Origin: an uncultured Shewanella sp.
GTDB lineage: Bacteria > Pseudomonadota > Gammaproteobacteria > Enterobacterales > Shewanellaceae
Assembly (NCBI RefSeq): GCF_947491715.1
Contig: NZ_CANLKR010000015.1
Span: 49,404-113,403, forward strand
Length of the DNA: 64,000 nt
Direction of reading: 5' to 3'
Shown: positions 1 to 10,556 of the stretch, piece after piece
Layout of the letters: the number at the start of each line of letters is the position of its first letter
Position numbering within the stretch: the stretch's first letter is position 1
Position numbers and translations under genes: made by a program
Notes under the pieces: model-generated
Database searches by the model: none
Told to the model about the DNA's origin: nothing
The model's input: only the letters and a program-made list of their open reading frames with translations

Positions 1-292
1 CAATAATGACACCAGAACCTAACCCTTTGAAGGGTCTTTTCTGTACTTGCTCTTGAGGCATATTGGGGCCGAAGAAATAGCGGAATGCATCGGGTATTTG
101 TTGTTTCGAGACTTGAGTGCCTGATACCGCAACCGAGACTACGGCGGGAGTGACCGTCTCCAACATAGGAGCGAGACTGGGCATCGGCTTATTATCGACG
201 GCCTGAGGGATCGCGGCTGTCGATACCGCGGGTGTCATAATTAATGTTGCGCCGAGTATAGCGGCTGAAAATACAGATAATTTGGTTTTCAT
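1..292 (-). CDS. degQ: DegQ/HtrA-family periplasmic serine protease, N-terminal part
   Basis: The minus strand from the ATG at 292 encodes 97 residues before the window ends. It begins with a signal peptide (MKTKLSVFSAAILGATL, Ala-rich cleavage region near residue 26). A stretch follows that matches the start of mature DegQ/DegP: SLAPMLETVTPAVVSVAVSG, then a loop with FGPNMPQEQ, then the glycine-rich entry to the protease fold (GLGSGVII). The family degrades or refolds damaged envelope proteins as trimers or larger cages. The catalytic His, Asp and Ser and the PDZ domains lie outside the window. The neighbouring zapG-zapE-rplM-rpsI order is the usual degQ context in gammaproteobacteria, which supports DegQ over DegP. 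Partial only because of the window edge. Confidence 0.9.
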   Translation of the reverse strand, partial: MKTKLSVFSAAILGATLIMTPAVSTAAIPQAVDNKPMPSLAPMLETVTPAVVSVAVSGTQVSKQQIPDAFRYFFGPNMPQEQVQKRPFKGLGSGVII

Positions 293-465
293 CTATGTAT
301 GGCTCCAGTTCTTGGCTCATGATAAAAAACATTATTCATGAACATTAAGTATTCGTTATGGTTTATCGAATCGGACTCAAGTAATGTAAATAAAGTTCAA
401 TATTGATTAATAAAGGTTAATCAAGTTTAGGATATATTTTCTCTTTTAGTCGACTTAAAGGGGAC

Positions 466-783
466 TTACGAGACTTGCTCTATTGTTCTATCGTTTTTTG
501 TGAAAGTGGTCAAGTGCTTGTCATTATCGGGGGTTAAGACATGACTCGCTTCATTCCATTGGTGATTCATGTCGCTCAGTTGCTCAGTGAGTATATTGAG
601 TTGTTTGTGCTGCTCATCAAGGGTATCAGCGACTTCTTGCTTGTATTGACTGAATTCCATTTTAGTTTGATTGAGTGCATCATCGCTTTGCCGAGATTGC
701 TTGTTCCTAATGAGGAAGGTTTTGCCGGCAAAACCGAGTATAAGGCCGAATATAAATCCACTTAGGGTTAACGCCCATTGCAT
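466..783 (-). CDS. zapG: ZapG/YhcB family inner-membrane protein (DUF1043)
   Basis: A 105-residue protein with one N-terminal membrane helix (about residues 4-22, LTLSGFIFGLILGFAG). A hydrophilic, Gln/Asn-rich segment follows that should form a coiled coil (about residues 35-75), then a short polar tail. This is the size and layout of YhcB/ZapG, a cell-envelope protein linked in Escherichia coli to the divisome and to coordination of envelope synthesis. It is transcribed away from zapE and towards degQ, as in relatives. The assignment rests on architecture plus gene neighbourhood. Confidence 0.88.
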   Translation of the reverse strand: MQWALTLSGFIFGLILGFAGKTFLIRNKQSRQSDDALNQTKMEFSQYKQEVADTLDEQHKQLNILTEQLSDMNHQWNEASHVLTPDNDKHLTTFTKNDRTIEQVS

Positions 784-946
784 CTTATTTCCTTAGTATT
801 TTGTGTGATGAAGAAGTTGCTATCAAATATACCTTGTCCTTGCTTATCGTGATACTATTTCTGCGTATTTATACCCTTGATACTTGACCCAATATGAGTT
901 GAGACCATTTGGCCCGAGTTTTGTTAATAAAAAGAGAAGCAGTTCA

Positions 947-2059
947 GTGTCGCAATTAACCCCTTGGCAGCATTATCAACAGGATTTAACCCGTGATGAC
1001 TTTTCATACGATCCCACTCAAGAGCAAGCGGTAAAAGCATTACAAACCGTATTTGATGACTTAATTGCTCTTGATAATAAGCCGTTGAAGCGAACCAAGT
1101 TACGCTCCTTATTCAACAGACGTGCCAAGCCTTCGCCTGTACAAGGTTTGTATTTGTGGGGAGGCGTTGGACGCGGTAAAACGTATCTAATGGACACTTT
1201 TTATGATGCACTACCGGGCACGCAGAAATTACGTGCGCATTTTCATCGCTTCATGCACCAATTGCATATTGATTTAGCCCAATGTCAAGGACAACAAGAT
1301 CCACTTGTGGGCATTGCTAAACGCATGGCGGAGCAGTACAAGGTCATTTGTTTCGATGAATTTTTTGTGTCCGACATTACCGATGCCATGTTATTGGGCA
1401 CCTTGTTTGAAACCTTGTTTGCTGAAGGTGTCGCGTTAGTGGCGACGTCCAATATCATTCCCGATGACTTGTATCGAAATGGATTACAAAGAGCGCGTTT
1501 TTTACCCGCGATAGCCTTGATTAACCAACATTGTCGTGTCCTGAATGTCGACTCGGGTATTGATTATCGACTGCGAACCTTAGAACAAGCTGAGATTTAT
1601 CATTTTCCTTTGGATAAGGCGGCGGATGACAATTTGCAGAGTTATTTTGCTCAGTTGGCGCCAGAATCGACAGTGTCAAAGGCGGCGATCGATATTGATG
1701 GCCGCTCTATTTCCATTCGTAAGCAAGCCCAAGGCGTATTACTGATAGATTTTAAAGCCTTGTGTGATGGGCCGCGCAGTCAGCGAGATTATATGGAAGT
1801 GGCGCGTTTATACCACAGTGTGTTACTCAGTGGCGTGGTGCAAATGGGTGAAAAACAAACTGGTGACGATATTGCCAGACGTTTTTTGGCCATGGTAGAT
1901 GAATTTTATGAGCGAAACGTGAAGTTAATCATTTCGGCTGACGTGCCCTTGGAAGCGATTTATTCTGACGGTTTATTGGCTTTTGAATTTAGACGTTGCC
2001 GTTCTCGGTTAACGGAAATGCAATCCCATGATTATTTGGCGTTAGCGCATTTACCTTAA
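947..2059 (+). CDS. zapE: Cell division ATPase ZapE (AFG1-like)
   Basis: A P-loop ATPase of 370 residues. Walker A is GGVGRGKT at about residues 72-79. Walker B is VICFDEFFVSDI at about residue 132, and SNIIPDDLYRNGLQR gives the family's sensor region. ZapE binds the Z-ring late in division and destabilises FtsZ polymers in an ATP-dependent way. I place the start at the GTG at 947, with a purine-rich AGAGAAG just upstream and a product starting SQLTPWQHY. A TTG at 884 would add 21 residues that look unlike the family. Located between zapG and rplM, the normal arrangement. Confidence 0.93.
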   Translation: MSQLTPWQHYQQDLTRDDFSYDPTQEQAVKALQTVFDDLIALDNKPLKRTKLRSLFNRRAKPSPVQGLYLWGGVGRGKTYLMDTFYDALPGTQKLRAHFHRFMHQLHIDLAQCQGQQDPLVGIAKRMAEQYKVICFDEFFVSDITDAMLLGTLFETLFAEGVALVATSNIIPDDLYRNGLQRARFLPAIALINQHCRVLNVDSGIDYRLRTLEQAEIYHFPLDKAADDNLQSYFAQLAPESTVSKAAIDIDGRSISIRKQAQGVLLIDFKALCDGPRSQRDYMEVARLYHSVLLSGVVQMGEKQTGDDIARRFLAMVDEFYERNVKLIISADVPLEAIYSDGLLAFEFRRCRSRLTEMQSHDYLALAHLP

Positions 2060-2130
2060 CCTTAAGTATAAGGGGGAAGGGATAAATTGTGATATTCGGC
2101 ATTTTTAGTGAAAATAGCGCAGAAAGAAGG

Positions 2131-2158
2131 TGATTTTTGCTGCATATTTGTCTATAAT
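2131..2158 (+). promoter_or_regulatory. Probable sigma-70 promoter of rplM-rpsI
   Basis: A perfect TATAAT lies at 2153-2158 and is followed directly by a GC-rich discriminator (CCGCGACC). Such discriminators are typical of stringently controlled ribosomal promoters. The -35 is weak (TGATTT-like near 2131). A start near 2165 would give a leader of about 145 nt before rplM. Confidence 0.6.
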
Positions 2159-2177
2159 CCGCGACCTGCCCTCGTTA

Positions 2178-2196
2178 TTCCATCTTTAGGATGGAA
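2178..2196 (+). promoter_or_regulatory. Hairpin in the rplM mRNA leader
   Basis: TTCCATC and GATGGAA form a perfect 7-bp stem around a 5-nt loop, about 115 nt upstream of the L13 start. L13 is known to repress its own mRNA in E. coli, so a structured leader is expected. This hairpin is a candidate part of it; the assignment is inference. Confidence 0.4.
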
Positions 2197-2309
2197 GTTG
2201 TAAAGCCTGATTCTTTGCTCGAAGGGGCGGGGAATGGCACTATTTGTGTTATTTACTCCTTATAGTAGATAGCATGTTGAGACAGAATTTTAACATTGGG
2301 TTTTTGTAA

Positions 2310-2738
2310 ATGAAGACTTTTACTGCTAAGCCAGAAACTGTAACTCGTGACTGGTTCGTCGTTGACGCCGAAGGAAAAACTTTGGGTCGTATCGCTACTG
2401 AAATTGCTACACGTCTACGTGGTAAGCATAAACCAGAGTACACGCCTCATGTAGATACAGGTGACTATATCATCGTTATTAACGCTGAAAAAGTTGCTGT
2501 TACTGGCAATAAAGCCAAGGGTAAAGTGTACTATTCACACTCTGGCTTCATCGGTGGCATTAAGCAAATCACCTTTGAAAAGCTGCAAGATCATAAGCCT
2601 GAAATGATTATCGAGAAGGCAGTTAAGGGTATGTTACCAAAAGGTCCTCTGGGCCGTGCCATGTTCCGTAAACTAAAAGTTTATGCTGGTACTGAACATA
2701 ACCACGCTGCACAACAACCTCAAGTTCTTGATATCTAA
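2310..2738 (+). CDS. rplM: Large ribosomal subunit protein L13
   Basis: A 142-residue protein, the exact bacterial L13 length. It opens [15 protein letters not shown], has the [16 protein letters not shown] block, the [16 protein letters not shown] block and the conserved [18 protein letters not shown] motif near residue 110. L13 binds 23S rRNA early in 50S assembly and autoregulates the rplM-rpsI transcript. It forms an operon with rpsI 14 nt downstream and is preceded by a promoter and a structured leader. Confidence 0.98.
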   Translation: MKTFTAKPETVTRDWFVVDAEGKTLGRIATEIATRLRGKHKPEYTPHVDTGDYIIVINAEKVAVTGNKAKGKVYYSHSGFIGGIKQITFEKLQDHKPEMIIEKAVKGMLPKGPLGRAMFRKLKVYAGTEHNHAAQQPQVLDI

Positions 2739-2752
2739 ACGGGATTAAGCTA

Positions 2753-3145
2753 ATGGCTGCAACTCAATATTACGGCACTGGCCGTCGCAAAACATCTACT
2801 GCTCGCGTATTCGCTAAAGTAGGTACGGGTAACATTATTGTTAACCAACAACCTCTTGATCAGTATTTTGGTCGTGAAACAGCTCGTATGGTTGTTCGTC
2901 AACCACTAGAGTTAGTTGAAATGACTGATAAACTAGACATCTATGTAACTGTTAAAGGCGGTGGTAACACTGGCCAAGCAGGTGCAATCCGTCACGGTAT
3001 CACTCGTGCACTGATGCAACTAGATGAAGCTCTACGTCCTTCACTTCGTGCCGCCGGTTTTGTTACCCGTGATGCGCGTAAAGTTGAGCGTAAGAAAGTG
3101 GGTCTACGTAAAGCACGTCGTAAACCACAATTCTCAAAACGTTAA
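2753..3145 (+). CDS. rpsI: Small ribosomal subunit protein S9
   Basis: A 130-residue S9. It has the N-terminal [15 protein letters not shown] motif, the central [15 protein letters not shown] motif and the basic C-terminal tail [17 protein letters not shown], whose last residues reach the ribosomal P site. It follows rplM after 14 nt and the unit ends in a strong intrinsic terminator. Confidence 0.98.
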   Translation: MAATQYYGTGRRKTSTARVFAKVGTGNIIVNQQPLDQYFGRETARMVVRQPLELVEMTDKLDIYVTVKGGGNTGQAGAIRHGITRALMQLDEALRPSLRAAGFVTRDARKVERKKVGLRKARRKPQFSKR

Positions 3146-3162
3146 TTCGTTTTTTGGATTAC

Positions 3163-3190
3163 AAAAAACCCAGCTTATGCTGGGTTTTTT
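3163..3190 (+). terminator. Intrinsic terminator of rplM-rpsI
   Basis: AAAAAACCCAGC and its complement form a 12-bp stem around a short TTAT loop, ending in a run of T. It lies 18 nt after the rpsI stop. Confidence 0.9.
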
Positions 3191-3300
3191 ATTGCCTGCA
3201 GTTTATGGTTACACGGAATGGGGATTAGTCAGAATGTAAAATAAACATGAATTTCTTTATGTTTGAGTTAGGATCTTTTTTTCATCTTGAGAATAAAAAC

Positions 3301-3489
3301 ATGTCATTTGAATCTATCATGCTCGCAATTGCGCTTTTATTAATCATTGAAGGTGTCGGTCCATTATTATTTCCTCGACGTTGGCAGGCCTATTTAAAGG
3401 AAATTTCGAATCAAAATCAGGCAGTTCTACAACGGGTGGGAGGGGCTTTTGTTACTGCGGGAATTATTTTATTGATTATTTTTTCATAA
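3301..3489 (+). CDS. yjeT: YjeT family small membrane protein (DUF2065)
   Basis: A 62-residue protein starting MSFESIMLAIALLL. It has two hydrophobic helices (about residues 5-20 and 45-61) separated by the conserved basic segment GPLLFPRRWQAYLKEI. This is the YjeT/DUF2065 pattern, found beside hflC and purA in gammaproteobacteria; its function is unknown. An upstream ATG at 3247 would add 18 residues with no family resemblance, so I use 3301. Confidence 0.85.
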   Translation: MSFESIMLAIALLLIIEGVGPLLFPRRWQAYLKEISNQNQAVLQRVGGAFVTAGIILLIIFS

Positions 3490-3494
3490 ATTAC

Positions 3495-4851
<1,357 letters not shown>

Positions 4852-4880
4852 ACGCTTGTTTAATGAGTTGAATAGTAATT

Positions 4881-4904
4881 AAGGCCGCGTTGAGCGGCCT
4901 TTTT
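4881..4904 (+). terminator. Intrinsic terminator of purA
   Basis: AAGGCCGC and GCGGCCTT form an 8-bp GC-rich stem around a 5-nt loop, followed by T residues. Located 30 nt after the purA stop. Confidence 0.9.
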
Positions 4905-5122
4905 ATTGTGAGGACTATGCTTTAATTTCATTGCTCAAAGCACGGACCTTACGCAAATTAAGAAGAACGATAACGAATAGCAATATAATCAAAAAAATTG
5001 ATGTTGTACCGCACATTTTAAGCGCTAGATCCTTTCTGTTACCTGTGAGCGTGCTCAATTTTATTTTAAGAAATACGCCTAAACGCCGATGATATGAATA
5101 AGGATTGTCATTGGGGGTTTTT

Positions 5123-5731
5123 ATGTTAGGTTATGTGTTAGCCTTGATTGTGTTTTTATTTTCGCTATCGAGCGTGGCGACGCCAATGGCGGTGGAGATT
5201 TACAGTCAAGAACGTTTACTGACGTTAATTAGAAAGCAGGCGTATTTACAGCAAGTGAAGCGTGATAACTGTCAATTAGTACAAGATATTGAAGCGAGAG
5301 CCGATGTGCTCAAACAGCCTTTATATCAATTCTTATGGGGCGAAATGCTCAATGTGGGTCAGTGCGTGAAAGCGGACCCTAAGCGAGGGATTGCACTGTT
5401 ACGCAAAGCGGCCAATCAAGGCAGCAGCGAAGCCATGATGAAAATGGCAGACTATTATTATCGGGGTCAGTTTGTGATCCAGGATAAAACGAGGGCAGTG
5501 CGTTATGTGCTGTCCGCCGCAACTGGCGGCAACGTATCGGCTCAAATGAGCCTAGTGCGTTTATACAATGAAGGTTTAGGCAGTCCGGTGGATTATGAAT
5601 TAGCCTTTCACTGGTTATATAACGCTGTTTTTACCGATGAGGCGAAAAAAAATGAAGCCTCACAATTATTAAAGTTGCTTGAAAAGCGCATGCCACCCAG
5701 TGTGGTGGCTAGAGCCAAGAAGTCGACTTGA
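5123..5731 (+). CDS. motX: Sodium-driven flagellar motor protein MotX (Sel1 repeats)
   Basis: A secreted protein of about 202 residues with an N-terminal hydrophobic signal and at least two Sel1-like helical repeats (about residues 80-165). The body follows MotX of Vibrio closely: KRDNCQLVQDIEARAD, the PLYQFLWGEM block, DYELAFHWLYNAVF, and a closing KRMPPSVVARAKK. MotX with MotY forms the periplasmic T-ring that recruits PomA/PomB stators to polar flagella. Position between purA and rnr is also that of motX in Vibrio. I use the ATG at 5123, with a G-run about 7 nt upstream; a TTG at 5105 is possible. The generic alternative would be an unspecified Sel1 protein. Confidence 0.85.
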   Translation: MLGYVLALIVFLFSLSSVATPMAVEIYSQERLLTLIRKQAYLQQVKRDNCQLVQDIEARADVLKQPLYQFLWGEMLNVGQCVKADPKRGIALLRKAANQGSSEAMMKMADYYYRGQFVIQDKTRAVRYVLSAATGGNVSAQMSLVRLYNEGLGSPVDYELAFHWLYNAVFTDEAKKNEASQLLKLLEKRMPPSVVARAKKST

Positions 5732-5795
5732 ATTTTACAATTAAGTGCTAGCCGATAAAAAAGATGAAGGTTGGCACCACTATTTTGGATAATGA

Positions 5796-8318
5796 ATGAT
5801 CAAAGATCCGCATTTAAAGCGTGAGCAAGAAAAGTATGACAACCCTATCCCTAGCCGTGAGTTTATTTTAGATCACTTACGCGCCCAAACATCACCTCAA
5901 AATCGTGAGCAAATCGGTTTAGCGCTGAATATTGAAAGCGAAGAGCAAGTCGAAGCGTTAAGACGTCGACTGCGGGCCATGGAAAGAGATGGCGAGTTGG
6001 TGTTTACTCGAGGAAAATCTTACGGATTACCGGAGAGAATGGATCTGTTAACGGGCACCGTTATCGGGCACAGAGATGGATTTGGTTTTTTAAAGTTGGA
6101 AGAAGGGGGCGATGACCTCTATATCCATAACCGTGATATGTTGATGTACTTTCATGGTGATAAAGTCTTAGCACAAAAAGCGGGCGTCGATCGCAAAGGT
6201 CGTCGTGAAGCGCGTATCGTGCGATTAGTACAACAAAGAACAGCGGCCTTAGTGGGGCGTTTTCACCTCGATGCTGGCATGGGGTTTGTGATTGCTGATG
6301 ATAAGCGTATCACTCAAGAAATACTGATCCCAGAAGAAGACAGAAAAGGCGCTCGTCAAGGTGATGTGGTGGTGGTGGAGTTAACACGCCGCCCTGGTCG
6401 CTATGTCAAAGCAGCGGGGAAAGTGACCGAAGTGCTGGGTCAGCAAATGGCGCCGGGAATGGAAATTGAAATTGCCCTGCGTAATTATGATTTACCCCAT
6501 ACTTGGTCCAGTGTGATTGAGAAAAAATTGCGCCGCATTCCAGACGAAGTCACTGAAGCTGATAAAGAAGGTCGTGTCGATTTACGTCATTTACCGCTTG
6601 TGACGATTGATGGTGAAGATGCCCGTGATTTTGATGATGCCGTCTATGCGGAAACCAAAAAAAGTGGCGGTTGGCGTTTATGGGTCGCCATTGCCGATGT
6701 GAGTCATTATGTGCGAACAGAGTCTGCGCTCGACAGTGAGGCGCGTGCTCGAGGGAATTCTGTTTATTTCCCGTCGCAAGTGATCCCCATGTTGCCTGAA
6801 AAACTCTCTAATGGTTTATGTTCGCTCAAGCCTAAGGTCGATCGTTTGTGCATGGTCGCAGAAATGACCGTATCGGCAAAAGGGAAGTTATCGGGATATA
6901 AGTTCTACCCTGCTGTGATGCACTCTCATGCGAGGTTGACTTACACCCAAGTGGCTTCAATGTTAGAAGGTGGAGAGATTACATCAGATCATGAAGCCAT
7001 TTTCCCACATCTGCAGACATTGCAAAGTTTGTATTTAACCTTAGACGGGACGCGGGCTCAGCGTGGGGCGATTGCCTTTGAAACCACTGAAACGCAGTTT
7101 ATTTTTAATGAGCAGCGTAAGATTGACAAAATTGTACCGAGCACACGTAATCAAGCCCATAAGATCATTGAAGAATGTATGATTTTAGCCAATGTGGCAT
7201 CGGCAAAGTTTGTCAAAAAGCATAAGGGTGAAGTGCTGTATCGCGTGCATGAGTCGCCATCAGAGCAAAAGCTGACGCAATTTAAAGACTTTTTGGCTGA
7301 GCGTGGACTCACTATGACAGGTGGATTAGAGCCTGAGCCCAGTGATTATCAAGCCATTATGGAGCAAGTGGCCGATAGGCCTGATGCTGAGCTTATTCAA
7401 GTCATGCTGCTGCGTTCTATGCGTCAAGCGACGTATACGCCGGATAATGAAGGTCACTTTGGACTCGCGTTGGAAGAATATTCACATTTCACTTCGCCTA
7501 TTCGTCGTTACCCTGATTTAGTACTGCATCGTGTGATCCGCTATTTATTGGCTAAAAAAGCCGGTAGTGGCAATGATAAATGGACCAGTGATGGCGGTTT
7601 TCATTATCAATTAGATGAGCTAGACCAGCTAGGCGTAGAATGCTCTACCACTGAACGGCGCGCAGATGAAGCCACACGTGATGTGAATGATTGGCTCAAG
7701 TGTGAATTTATGCAAGATCACGTGGGTGATACCTTTGACGCTGTGATTGCCTCTGTGACGCATTTTGGTTTATTTGTACGCTTAAACAGCCTCTTTATCG
7801 ATGGTTTAGTGCATATTTCAAGCTTGGGTAGTGATTATTATCAATATGATAATATGCGCCAACGTTTGGTGGGTGAAGCCACTAAGCAAGTGTACCAAAT
7901 TGGTGATGCCGTAACGGTCAAAGTGGCTGCGGTCGATTTAGACGATCGTAAAATTGATCTGGTTATGGTGGGTGAAGACAAAGGCCGTCGACGTAAAAGC
8001 AACAAACCGATGACCGCCAGAGAGCGAGTGAACCAAGAAGGTGCAAAGCTTGGGAGTACTGACTCGAAAGGTGCTGGAAGCCCCAGTAGCCGAAGAGGAA
8101 GAAGCAGTGCTGGTAGCAAGGCTGACACAGATAGCCAATCAACTAAGTCTAAAAGCCGCAGTAAAAACCGTCGTAAGACTGGTGGCAGCAAGACTGGCAG
8201 CGCGACAGCATCATCGTCAGCTAACGCGACGAAAACTGGCGTGAAAGCCTCAGCAAAAAAATCAAAAACGTCGGCTAAAAAAGCCAAGACGACTAAGCGT
8301 AAAGCGAGTAAGAAGTAA
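5796..8318 (+). CDS. rnr: Exoribonuclease R (RNase R)
   Basis: A processive 3'-5' exoribonuclease that digests structured RNA and acts in RNA quality control. At 840 residues it contains an N-terminal winged-helix segment ([12 protein letters not shown]), two cold-shock domains (about 85-240) and the RNB catalytic domain. The metal-binding motif is [11 protein letters not shown], giving Asp272, Asp278, Asp280 and Asp281. An S1 domain lies at about 643-726. The last 110 residues are a low-complexity Lys/Ser/Arg tail, longer and more repetitive than in E. coli. The stop codon directly abuts the rlmB ATG, so the two are cotranscribed and probably translationally coupled. Confidence 0.97.
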   Translation: MIKDPHLKREQEKYDNPIPSREFILDHLRAQTSPQNREQIGLALNIESEEQVEALRRRLRAMERDGELVFTRGKSYGLPERMDLLTGTVIGHRDGFGFLKLEEGGDDLYIHNRDMLMYFHGDKVLAQKAGVDRKGRREARIVRLVQQRTAALVGRFHLDAGMGFVIADDKRITQEILIPEEDRKGARQGDVVVVELTRRPGRYVKAAGKVTEVLGQQMAPGMEIEIALRNYDLPHTWSSVIEKKLRRIPDEVTEADKEGRVDLRHLPLVTIDGEDARDFDDAVYAETKKSGGWRLWVAIADVSHYVRTESALDSEARARGNSVYFPSQVIPMLPEKLSNGLCSLKPKVDRLCMVAEMTVSAKGKLSGYKFYPAVMHSHARLTYTQVASMLEGGEITSDHEAIFPHLQTLQSLYLTLDGTRAQRGAIAFETTETQFIFNEQRKIDKIVPSTRNQAHKIIEECMILANVASAKFVKKHKGEVLYRVHESPSEQKLTQFKDFLAERGLTMTGGLEPEPSDYQAIMEQVADRPDAELIQVMLLRSMRQATYTPDNEGHFGLALEEYSHFTSPIRRYPDLVLHRVIRYLLAKKAGSGNDKWTSDGGFHYQLDELDQLGVECSTTERRADEATRDVNDWLKCEFMQDHVGDTFDAVIASVTHFGLFVRLNSLFIDGLVHISSLGSDYYQYDNMRQRLVGEATKQVYQIGDAVTVKVAAVDLDDRKIDLVMVGEDKGRRRKSNKPMTARERVNQEGAKLGSTDSKGAGSPSSRRGRSSAGSKADTDSQSTKSKSRSKNRRKTGGSKTGSATASSSANATKTGVKASAKKSKTSAKKAKTTKRKASKK

Positions 8319-9071
8319 ATGAAGAAACAAGAATTAACTTTTGGTATTCACGCTGTGGGTGCCGTGTTAGAAAACAGCCCAGAGCGGGTCATTGAAATGT
8401 GGGTATTACAAGGGCGTGATGATAAACGCCTTGCGCCCTTGTTAGCGAAAGCGGCAGAGTATGGGGTATCCATTCAATATGCTTCGCGCAAGGCCCTAGA
8501 TGACAAATCCAGTGGTGCTCAGCATCAAGGCGTCGTCGCAAAAGTGAAAGCGGCCAAGGTTCTCAGTGATAATGAGTTAGATGCGTTGTTAAACCAAGTA
8601 AAGGCTGATGAGACCAAAACGCCGTTTTTCTTGATTTTAGATGGCGTGACCGATCCTCATAATCTCGGTGCATGCCTGCGTAATGCCGATGCAGCGGGGG
8701 CCCAAGGTGTCATTGTCCCTAAAGATAATTCCGTTGGCTTAACGCCCGTAGTGAGCAAAGTGGCTTGCGGCGCCGCAGAAGTCGTGCCGTTATTTCAAGT
8801 GACCAACTTGGCGCGCACTATGCGTTACTTGCAAGAGCAAGGCGTGTGGGTTGTTGGCGCGGCGGGAGAAGCGGATTGTGAATTATATCAAGCCGATTTA
8901 AAAGGCCCAATTGCCATTGCCATGGGCGCCGAAGGTAAAGGGCTGCGCCGCTTAAGCCGCGAAAGCTGTGATACCTTAGTGTCAATTCCCATGGCGGGCT
9001 CGGTATCAAGCCTGAATGTCTCGGTCGCTACCGGCATTTGCTTGTTTGAAGCAGTGCGCCAAAGATTGTAG
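8319..9071 (+). CDS. rlmB: 23S rRNA (guanosine-2'-O)-methyltransferase RlmB
   Basis: A 250-residue SPOUT methyltransferase that 2'-O-methylates G2251 in the 23S P-loop. It has the N-terminal substrate-binding domain ([17 protein letters not shown]) and the SpoU motifs: [21 protein letters not shown] at about 108-128, [13 protein letters not shown] near 205 and [20 protein letters not shown] near 225, which forms the knotted SAM site. No gap separates it from rnr. In relatives the next genes are rpsF-priB-rpsR-rplI; here about 8 kb of other DNA intervenes. Confidence 0.97.
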   Translation: MKKQELTFGIHAVGAVLENSPERVIEMWVLQGRDDKRLAPLLAKAAEYGVSIQYASRKALDDKSSGAQHQGVVAKVKAAKVLSDNELDALLNQVKADETKTPFFLILDGVTDPHNLGACLRNADAAGAQGVIVPKDNSVGLTPVVSKVACGAAEVVPLFQVTNLARTMRYLQEQGVWVVGAAGEADCELYQADLKGPIAIAMGAEGKGLRRLSRESCDTLVSIPMAGSVSSLNVSVATGICLFEAVRQRL

Positions 9072-9160
9072 TCTTATCGCCCATTCGATAAGCTTGAATG
9101 AGTTTAACTAAACCGTTTTTTGTACTTGGTGGTTTGGTTTTTAGCATATTGCTACTATTC

Positions 9161-9187
9161 TTTTAGCGCAGCTTAGCTGCGCTAAAA
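9161..9187. repeat. Perfect 12-bp inverted repeat after rlmB
   Basis: TTTTAGCGCAGC and its exact complement flank a 3-nt loop. The stem would be very stable in RNA. No T-run follows on either strand, so it is either an atypical terminator for rnr-rlmB or a 3'-end stabilising hairpin. Confidence 0.6.
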
Positions 9188-9300
9188 GATAGCCCTGAGA
9201 TCTCATTCACACAAGATTGTGATCACTGACTTTATTTGTATAAAGTTATTTGGTTCGTGTTGTTTCTTATCATTTAAGTCAATTGCCTGCCACAGGTTAA

Positions 9301-9396
9301 GATCGTGGATCCCCATCCACACTGGGCCAAAGGGGATCAACAGCAAATAATATCCTTATCTAAAGGCCAGTTCGATATCCCTATTTCTCGCTTAAA
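9301..9396 (+). repeat. Intergenic repeat, copy A (two modules)
   Basis: Module 1 (9361-9396) contains TAAAGGCCAGTTCGATATCC followed by TCTCGCTTA. Module 2 (9301-9333) contains the small hairpin GTGGAT-CCCC-ATCCAC followed by ACTGGG. Related module 1 copies lie at 16109-16140 and, inverted, at 16350-16382. Related module 2 copies lie at 11411-11440 and, inverted, at 16279-16310. The surrounding gap (9072-10091) holds no intact gene. Confidence 0.6.
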
Positions 9397-9506
9397 GAGA
9401 TGACTACGTCACCTTCGCCCCCTCTTGGAACCCCTTGCCGCCCCTAGCGGAACAAAGCGCTTTATCATTCAAAAAACAAGAATTACTATCGCCTTATATT
9501 CGCCGT

Positions 9507-9645
9507 CTGATGTTTAGGACTAACGAATGTCGTGATGACAAGGATGTCATGGAACGACCGTGGCTCACCTAAGGCTATTTCGGCCCTGATGTTAAGGGAC
9601 TCACAAATGCAGTGATAACATGGATGTTAAGGAACAGCCATGCCT
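9507..9645 (+). repeat. Imperfect tandem duplication, period about 79 bp
   Basis: Two diverged copies (9507-9566 and 9586-9645) share the pattern CTGATGTT-AGG-ACT, then AATG--GTGAT, then GGATGT and GGAAC, ending CTCA. No ORF covers them. Origin unknown. Confidence 0.5.
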
Positions 9646-9843
9646 CAATCACGTTATTCCTGATTGAGTTATCTCAGCTGTTCCTATGGGGGAGATTAAA
9701 GCATAAGCTAGTCTGTTGCTTAGAGTTGGCTTATAGATTTCCAAGTTATTAGTTGAGTATCATGAATGGGAACACTTAGCACCCTTAAAAGGAATGTATT
9801 TGATCTTTCCTCCATCCTTAATAAAGATAAGTCGTGAACCCAT

Positions 9844-9987
9844 ATGATCCTTACAATAGAAACAGATAGGCTATTGCTGCTTCCGCCCAGTGAAGTTGCG
9901 TTTGCTATGTACTCAGCGTTTTATACCGATGAACAGGTTTTCAAAATGTATGGCGGGCTCATCAGCGAAGCACCAGCCTGGCTGTGA
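9844..9987 (+). pseudogene. GNAT acetyltransferase remnant
   Basis: From the ATG at 9844 the first 47 codons read as the N-terminus of a RimJ/RimL-type acetyltransferase (LTIETDRLLLLPPS, a YTDEQV block, MYGG, then AWL) and then hit TGA. Intact relatives are about 170 residues, and the acetyl-CoA binding part is missing. A few related residues may continue in another frame after the stop. A degraded gene is the simplest reading. Confidence 0.5.
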
Positions 9988-10091
9988 CCAAAAGCCGACG
10001 TGAAATGCATTGGGCAATGGTCAGTTTTATCATTTTACTTAAGCGTGCTATAATGTTTTAAAATAAGTCTATAAATTTAATGGGTTATGTA

Positions 10092-10442
10092 ATGAAAAAA
10101 TGTGCAGTGGCGGGACTCGTTGCTTTAGGTGCTTTGTTGTCTTTTAGTGCTGTTGCCAAAGATTTATCGTCAACAATAGAGCGTGTCTGGATGAAAGGTG
10201 ATGGTAAGTTGTGGTTAAAAATGACTAGCGATGAATTTGATGCTTATTGTAAACCAGGTTGGTATGGGTTTAATTTATATATACCAGATTCTGATCCTGC
10301 TTATCCTTATTACTATGGTTTAATCACTTCTGCATTAGCGAAGCAACAATCTTTATTCATTGCAAACATTGATAAGTTTGATGGGACTGAAAGTTGTGAC
10401 TTAACAGAGACTGCTTATGGGATAGTCGTTCAGAAAGCTTAA
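10092..10442 (+). CDS. Small secreted protein of unknown function (paralogue family)
   Basis: 116 residues beginning MKKCAVAGLVALGALL, a clear signal peptide with cleavage near VAKD. The mature part is about 95 residues with two cysteines (EFDAYCKPG and GTESCDL). The pattern is a short beta segment, C, an aromatic YYYGLITSALAKQQSLFI stretch, then C and a final hydrophobic strand (YGIVVQ). The same layout is seen in the products of 43387-43731 and 43867-44202, so I regard the three as one family. I use the ATG at 10092 rather than 10080 because it opens the signal peptide. A terminator follows. Function not known. Confidence 0.7.
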   Translation: MKKCAVAGLVALGALLSFSAVAKDLSSTIERVWMKGDGKLWLKMTSDEFDAYCKPGWYGFNLYIPDSDPAYPYYYGLITSALAKQQSLFIANIDKFDGTESCDLTETAYGIVVQKA

Positions 10443-10495
10443 TGATATGGAAAAGGTAAACTTATATTTTGAGGAATATAAGTTTCTGTTATAGA

Positions 10496-10525
10496 AAAAG
10501 TGCCATCATCATGATGGCATTTTTA
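10496..10525 (+). terminator. Intrinsic terminator after the small secreted protein
   Basis: TGCCATCAT and ATGATGGCA pair around a tight loop and are followed by TTTTT; A residues precede the stem. It could also serve the convergent gene ending at 10557. Confidence 0.8.
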
Positions 10526-10556
10526 GTTTGCTTTGTTTTTTGAAGCTGCGGAACAA

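Noticed and set aside
884..946. TTG start for zapE giving 21 extra residues
   Set aside because: The extra residues do not look like the family, and the GTG at 947 has a better upstream site.
5094..5129. Short reading frame overlapping the motX start (11 codons), as a leader peptide
   Set aside because: No clear ribosome site of its own and no attenuator structure; probably chance.
7841..8287. Minus-strand 148-codon frame opposite the rnr tail
   Set aside because: A by-product of the Lys/Ser-rich tail codons; hydrophobic Leu runs come from reversed Ser/Lys codons.
9161..9187. Perfect palindrome considered as an attachment or integron site
   Set aside because: No integrase, no core-site motif and no flanking duplication; a 3'-end hairpin of rlmB is simpler.
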